From Thermoanaerobacterium sp. (GTDB lineage: Bacteria > Bacillota > Thermoanaerobacteria > Thermoanaerobacterales > Thermoanaerobacteraceae): a DNA stretch of 10,596 nucleotides. Each line of letters begins with the position of its first letter. The stretch's first letter is position 1. Shown one piece after another: positions 7,109 to 10,596 of this stretch. The stretch covers positions 1-10,596 of the forward strand of contig JASBVU010000032.1 of the NCBI GenBank assembly GCA_029960905.1, written 5' to 3'. The notes below the pieces were generated by a model that was given only the letters and a program-made list of their open reading frames with translations, did not search any database and had not been told where the DNA came from. The translations under genes were made by a program, and so were the position numbers.

Positions 7109-7171
7109 CTTATTAAAAATAGTGAACTCGATAAGTGAGTAAAATATGGATATATAATCTGTTTTTGAAAT

Positions 7172-8479
7172 TTATTTTTGAGTTAGTATCTTACTGGCCG
7201 CTTCTAAATCAAAAAATTCATTATTGTGTTTATTTAATATACTTTTCAATTCGTTATAAACTTCTTTGTATAATCCAACAACTTGATTCAATTGATTTTT
7301 TTCCAAATAAATAGTGTATTCATCAAAAATTTCATCCGAAATTAAGTCTTGTAATTTTACTTCTTTGTTTATTTCCTCTACTTTTGTAGGGAAATTATTC
7401 AAAGCTCTTAAAATATTTACTATTATTATTTGTTTAAATATTTCCATATTCCAATAATTAATAGGCAAACTTAAAAATGACAAAACATTTTCTAAAGATT
7501 TTTTCGTCTTTTCGTCATCTGCATTTTCAAATTTAGAATCCAAGCTTACAAAAATACTTCTTATCGCTTTTTCATAAATAATTGGCTCCCTATAAAGCAA
7601 ATCTTGTAATACATCATCAAATAATAAATTAGAAAATTCAACTAGTGTCTTAAAGTCAAATAAAAATGACGATAAAATTCTATGATACAATTTAAGCAAA
7701 AACAAATATACAATGAAAAAGGGAATATCTATGTGCTCATCTAAAACATAATCCAAATCATTTGTAATTTCATCAAACATTTTACTGCTTAGATATTCAT
7801 TAAATGATGGGTATTTCAAAGCTATATTAAATATTATATTCACACTTTTATCATCATCCATAGCATGTATTTCTTCCAAAGCTTTAGCTATCTCAATCAT
7901 GGTGGCCCCTATTACCACTTTTACTAATGTATTATATTCATCTGATATAGTTAATTTTATTAAAAGCAAAAAATCTTTCAATTCTTTTTCTGTAAAATCA
8001 AAATTTTGCAATACAAAAGAAATATTTAGAAAAGTTTTCTCCACTAAATTTTCTTCTACAATCTGCTTTAAAAGATTATCTATGTCTGATTCATTCCCTA
8101 ATTCGATGTTTTTTAAAAGATTACCAGAGACTCTTAACTTTTTTAATCTTTCATCTTCGGCTATAAACCTAGTCATTTTTCTAAGTAATTGTACATACTC
8201 ATCACTTGTATAAATTTCTTCTGCATCAAATGTTTCAAAAATTAATTTAGTCAGTTTATCCAAATTAAAAGATTTATTCTTTTCAGATAGATTTGCTCCA
8301 TATAGTATACTTATGATTTTAATAAATTCAAGATCATCTGAAAAAAGATTAACTTCATCAGATAAGGAATTTGTCAATTTTTTTTTGATTTCTTCGATAT
8401 TATTCATACAACACTTTTTATATTTTTTTCCGCTACCACAGATACAATCATCATTTCTGCCAATGCCAAATATTTTCAT
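7172..8479 (-). CDS. SEC-C motif (zinc-binding) protein of unknown function, 435 residues
   Basis: The N-terminus carries a clear SEC-C motif, GRNDDCICGSGKKYKKCC (residues 7-24), with zinc ligands C12, C14, C23 and C24. This motif is best known at the C-terminus of SecA, where it binds SecB and ribosomes, but it also occurs in many unrelated proteins. Here it is at the very start and followed by about 400 residues that are Leu/Ile/Lys/Glu-rich and look almost wholly helical, with no motif I recognise and no signal peptide. The ATG at 8479 is preceded by GGAGGAT eight or so bases upstream, a strong start. It is transcribed alone, divergent from the riboswitch operon and away from the decayed region. 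Its function cannot be told from sequence: the motif suggests protein or ribosome contact, or simply a zinc knuckle. Confidence 0.85.
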   Translation of the reverse strand: MKIFGIGRNDDCICGSGKKYKKCCMNNIEEIKKKLTNSLSDEVNLFSDDLEFIKIISILYGANLSEKNKSFNLDKLTKLIFETFDAEEIYTSDEYVQLLRKMTRFIAEDERLKKLRVSGNLLKNIELGNESDIDNLLKQIVEENLVEKTFLNISFVLQNFDFTEKELKDFLLLIKLTISDEYNTLVKVVIGATMIEIAKALEEIHAMDDDKSVNIIFNIALKYPSFNEYLSSKMFDEITNDLDYVLDEHIDIPFFIVYLFLLKLYHRILSSFLFDFKTLVEFSNLLFDDVLQDLLYREPIIYEKAIRSIFVSLDSKFENADDEKTKKSLENVLSFLSLPINYWNMEIFKQIIIVNILRALNNFPTKVEEINKEVKLQDLISDEIFDEYTIYLEKNQLNQVVGLYKEVYNELKSILNKHNNEFFDLEAASKILTQK

Positions 8480-8612
8480 GCTTTAATATCCTCCAATTTT
8501 TTAGACTAATTTAATTTTAAACAAATATCTTATAAATTTCAAATCCTATTTTTAAAAAGTTGCATATAAATAGACACATTTTGGTTACAAAATTTACATT
8601 TTTTTAATATAT

Positions 8613-8641
8613 TTGCAAATGAGATTTTGCTATGGTATAAT
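8613..8641 (+). promoter_or_regulatory. Sigma-A promoter with extended -10 for the riboswitch operon
   Basis: TTGCAA at 8613-8618, a 17-base spacer, then TATAAT at 8636-8641. TGG directly before the -10 gives the extended TGnTATAAT form. Transcription would start near 8648-8650, about 15 bases before the riboswitch. Confidence 0.8.
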
Positions 8642-8663
8642 TTAATTAATTTAATAATATGCT

Positions 8664-8772
8664 ATAACGCTGAATTCGTATGAAGCGGGGAAACCAATTT
8701 TGGGGTGAATCCATTTGTATGGAGGGGTTATCTTTCGATCCTAACCCGTCAGCTAACCTCGTAAGCGTTGAA
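8664..8772 (+). ncRNA. c-di-AMP riboswitch (ydaO-yuaA class)
   Basis: The closing helix P1 is AACGCT (8666-8671) paired with AGCGTT (8764-8769). Class-defining segments follow in order: GCGGGGAAACCAA (8685-8697), GGGGTGAATCC (8702-8712), the hairpin GGGTTA/TAACCC (8725-8730, 8742-8747) with the ATCTTTCGATC loop, and CCCGTCAGCTAACCTCGTAAGCG (8745-8767). These match the ydaO consensus as I know it. The class binds two c-di-AMP molecules and normally turns expression off by favouring a downstream terminator, which is present at 8832-8860. It sits between its promoter and the opine-dehydrogenase-like gene. Confidence 0.92.
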
Positions 8773-8787
8773 AGAGGAGGAAATAGC

Positions 8788-8820
8788 ATGAATATATTCG
8801 GTATAACTACCTTCTATTAG
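8788..8820 (+). CDS. Possible 10-residue leader peptide between riboswitch and terminator
   Basis: ATG 8788 encodes MNIFGITTFY then TAG. A near-perfect GAGGAGG (8774-8780) sits seven bases upstream, directly after the riboswitch P1 helix. The last codons overlap the upstream arm (8810-8818) of a helix that covers the Shine-Dalgarno site of the next gene. The purine run after P1 occurs in other riboswitches of this class, so the ORF may be a by-product; its translation is not proven. Confidence 0.4.
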   Translation: MNIFGITTFY

Positions 8821-8879
8821 TTACCGGGTTCAAGCTATAGATTTTCTCTATGGCTTTTTTAATACCCTAAAATAGAAGG
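8810..8879 (+). promoter_or_regulatory. Outer helix that would mask the Shine-Dalgarno site of the opine-dehydrogenase-like gene
   Basis: CCTTCTATT (8810-8818) is perfectly complementary to AATAGAAGG (8871-8879), nine pairs. Inside it GGGT (8826-8829) can pair with ACCC (8864-8867), and the terminator stem forms the tip. The 3' arm contains the first part of the ribosome site AGAAGGAGG (8874-8882). The RNA could therefore also limit translation in transcripts that escape termination. The pairing is seen; a regulatory role is inferred. Confidence 0.55.
8832..8860 (+). terminator. Intrinsic terminator of the c-di-AMP riboswitch
   Basis: A 10-bp stem (8832-8841 with 8847-8856, one G-U pair) has a five-base loop and ends in a run of six U (8855-8860). 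It lies between the riboswitch and the coding region, as expected for transcriptional control. Confidence 0.8.
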
Positions 8880-8889
8880 AGGTTTTTAA

Positions 8890-9990
8890 ATGAGATTACC
8901 TATTTTTTCTGTCATTGGTGCTGGCAACGGCGGTCAAGCAATGGCGGCACATCTTTCATTGATGGGTTTTACAGTCAATTTGTACAACAGATCTCGTGAG
9001 AAATTAGTTCCTATCTTAAATAATGGTGGTATTTACCTTGAAGGCGTTGTAGATGGATTTGCAAAGCTTAGTATGGCCACTGATGATATGGAAGACGCTA
9101 TAAAAGATGCAGACATAATCATGGTGACTGTTCCCGCGTCTGGACATAGTGACATAGCTTATGAGATGCTTCCGCATCTAAGAAATGGTCAGATAATAGT
9201 TTTGAATCCTGGAAGGACCTTTGGTGCGATTGAGTTTTACAATATTATTAAGATTAGAAATGACATAAATGTAGTAATTGCAGAGACTGATACATTTATA
9301 TATGCTTGCAGATCGAATAATGGTGTTTCAAAAATATTTAAAATAAAAGATGTAGTTTCGCTGGCATCTATACCGTCTTGGAAGGCTGATTATGTTGTTG
9401 ATTTATTGAGATTGGCTTATTCGCAGATAGTACCTGCTGAAAATGTTTTAGAGACGAGTTTAAATAATATAGGTTCCATTTTTCATCCAGCGCCTACACT
9501 TTTGAACTCTGCAAGAATAGAGACTACAGAAGGTGATTTTCAATATTATTTGGAAGGCATATCGCCATCGGTTGCTAAAATATTGGATAGAATGGATAGA
9601 GAGAGAATAGCGGTTGCACATGCATTAGGTATCAATGCTGTTACAGCGCTTGATTGGCTTAAAGATGCATACGGTGTTGTTGCAGATAATTTGTACGATG
9701 CAATTCAAAAGACAGATGCTTATAGAGGCTTATTAGCGCCAAAAAATCTTGATTGTAGGTATATTTTTGAGGATGTACCAATGAGCTTAGTGCCTATTTC
9801 GTCGATTGGGAAACAATTAGGTATTCCTACTTATACTATAGATTCTATAATTCACTTGGCGTCATGTATGCATGATGTAAATTACTGGAGAATTGGACGC
9901 ACAATTGGCAAATTGGGGTTGGAGGGGAAAAGTGTAGCAGAGATAAAGGAATTGATAGAAGGAGTAAAGGAGGAGATCACTGTCGCATGA
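8890..9990 (+). CDS. NAD(P)-dependent opine dehydrogenase family protein (octopine/nopaline dehydrogenase-like)
   Basis: Enzymes of this family join an amino acid to a 2-oxo acid by reduction, or reverse this, using NAD(P)H. The N-terminal Rossmann domain begins at once: VIGAGNGGQAMAAHLSLMGF (8-27), the GxGxxG dinucleotide loop, followed by strand two ending LYNRSREKL. IIMVTVPASGHSDIA (76-90) and IIVLNPGRTFG (102-112) are typical family strands. The C-terminal helical domain has LNNIGSIFHPAPTLLNSARIE, with H199-P200 at the position of the catalytic His of opine dehydrogenases, and a DRMDRERIAVAHALG helix. The 366-residue length fits. The ATG at 8890 has AGAAGGAGG (8874-8882) well placed. It lies behind a c-di-AMP riboswitch and overlaps the next gene by four bases (ATGA). 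Substrates cannot be told from the sequence. The similarity to 2-dehydropantoate and glycerol-3-phosphate dehydrogenases is only in the fold. Confidence 0.85.
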   Translation: MRLPIFSVIGAGNGGQAMAAHLSLMGFTVNLYNRSREKLVPILNNGGIYLEGVVDGFAKLSMATDDMEDAIKDADIIMVTVPASGHSDIAYEMLPHLRNGQIIVLNPGRTFGAIEFYNIIKIRNDINVVIAETDTFIYACRSNNGVSKIFKIKDVVSLASIPSWKADYVVDLLRLAYSQIVPAENVLETSLNNIGSIFHPAPTLLNSARIETTEGDFQYYLEGISPSVAKILDRMDRERIAVAHALGINAVTALDWLKDAYGVVADNLYDAIQKTDAYRGLLAPKNLDCRYIFEDVPMSLVPISSIGKQLGIPTYTIDSIIHLASCMHDVNYWRIGRTIGKLGLEGKSVAEIKELIEGVKEEITVA

Positions 9991-10596
9991 AAAAGTATAT
10001 TATTGCAGCTTCTATAGAAAATGACGTTCATGTTGCAGGGGTATATAGATTTTTAAAGATTGCAGAGGAAGAAGGGTATAAAGTAGAGTTTTTAGGTCCT
10101 GCCATTTCTATTAATAGACTCGTAGATACAGCACGTCTAAAAAAACCTGATATAGTAGGTGTAAGTTATAGATTGACTCCAGAATCATTAAAATCCATAT
10201 TGGATGAACTTAAAGATAAAATACAAGAATATGATTTAAGCAATTTAAGGTGGATATTTGGAGGCACAGAGCCAAATTGTTTAGTTGCAAAAGAGTCAGG
10301 AATATTTGAAGAAATTTTTGACGGAACTTTTGGAGATCAGTATACAATTTCATATCTAAGAGGAAAGAAAGCTGTATCGAGTAAAAAAGAATATGGCAAA
10401 GATGTGGTTGAAAGGATTGAGAAAAGTTATCCGTATCCTATAATAAGGCATCACTTTGGATTGCCTTTGTATAAGGATACACTTGAAGGCGTAAGGAGGA
10501 TTGCGGAAGAAAAAGTTCTCGATGTGATATCAATAGCACCTGATCAAAATACACAGGAGCATTTTTTTGATAAAAAGTATAAAGCATCACTTGATG
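9987..10596 (+). CDS. Cobalamin (B12)-binding domain protein, 3' partial
   Basis: About 203 residues are visible before the window ends. The N-terminal domain is a Rossmann-like B12-binding module with the base-off/His-on signature DVHVAG (D13, H15, G18), matching DxHxxG. GVSYRLTP (58-65) sits where the second Ser/Leu loop lies, and FGGTEP (about 90-95) supplies the GG loop. After about residue 145 a second domain starts with YPIIRHHFGLPLYKDT and VLDVISIAPDQNTQEHFF, which recalls the barrel subunits of B12-dependent mutases or methyltransferases. The ATG overlaps the preceding TGA; AAGGAGG (9967-9973) is 13 bases upstream, slightly far, consistent with coupling. It probably uses or carries cobalamin in the same pathway as the opine-dehydrogenase-like enzyme. 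The reaction is unknown to me; the absence of CxxxCxxC in the visible part argues against, but does not exclude, a radical SAM type. Confidence 0.8.
   Translation, partial: MKKYIIAASIENDVHVAGVYRFLKIAEEEGYKVEFLGPAISINRLVDTARLKKPDIVGVSYRLTPESLKSILDELKDKIQEYDLSNLRWIFGGTEPNCLVAKESGIFEEIFDGTFGDQYTISYLRGKKAVSSKKEYGKDVVERIEKSYPYPIIRHHFGLPLYKDTLEGVRRIAEEKVLDVISIAPDQNTQEHFFDKKYKASLD

Larger units (their letters stand above)
6691..7171. other. Non-coding stretch with two converging gene remnants
   Basis: No intact gene is supported here. On the plus strand, 6703-6849 is open and reads ALRISFVEMIKRYITAGD and so on, ending LEILGLWP. On the minus strand, 7080 down to 6838 is open and hydrophobic (FLALHMFILPGFSLIFGII, then a Cys-rich membrane-like stretch). 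Both end at the same palindrome, 6838-6849. The minus stretch has no Shine-Dalgarno site at its ATG (7029). They look like pieces of one or two lost genes, possibly a membrane permease, but no family is firmly recognised. A hairpin at 7076-7108 lies in the 3' part of the region, next to the SEC-C gene. Confidence 0.4.

Noticed and set aside
7899..8213. Plus-strand 104-codon open frame opposite the SEC-C protein gene
   Set aside because: Antisense to a gene with a clear motif and start; the product is Ser/Phe-rich and motif-free.
1..10596. CRISPR array, tRNA, rRNA or insertion sequence
   Set aside because: No repeat-spacer pattern, no cloverleaf or rRNA-like stretch and no transposase reading frame was seen on either strand.

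Overview
The window is very AT-rich, with many Lys, Ile and Asn codons. It carries a c-di-AMP (ydaO-type) riboswitch and purine-rich Shine-Dalgarno sites. Together these suggest a low-GC Firmicute, most likely a (possibly thermophilic) clostridial anaerobe of the Thermoanaerobacterium/Caldicellulosiruptor kind. The genus is an inference.

Positions 1-6011, plus strand: the downstream part of a type III-D CRISPR effector operon. The genes overlap or nearly touch. In order they are a Cas7-Csx10(Cas5)-helical fusion whose 5' end lies outside the window, a protein with two Cas7/RAMP domains, Csx19, a large Cas7-like RAMP protein with an insertion (TIGR03986-like), and a 105-residue protein I do not recognise. 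The set resembles the III-D variant in which the crRNA-binding backbone is built from fused Cas7 units. No cas10, adaptation gene or CRISPR array is in the window; cas10 may lie upstream. The fusion gene is interrupted in this sequence: between about 870 and 961 the conserved protein can be followed only by moving through three frames, each +1, and the frame read on either side meets a TAA at 914-916.

Positions 6012-7171: a poorly coding stretch. It holds a decayed gene (PLD-like/helicase N-terminal type, with two frame shifts), two converging open remnants that meet at a 12-bp palindrome, and two further inverted repeats.

Positions 7172-8479, minus strand: an intact 435-residue protein with an N-terminal SEC-C zinc motif.

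Positions 8613-10596, plus strand: an extended -10 promoter, a c-di-AMP riboswitch, a 10-codon leader ORF, an intrinsic terminator and a second helix covering the next Shine-Dalgarno site. These precede an opine-dehydrogenase-family gene, which overlaps a cobalamin-binding protein gene running off the end of the window. The two genes form an operon that is probably switched off by c-di-AMP.
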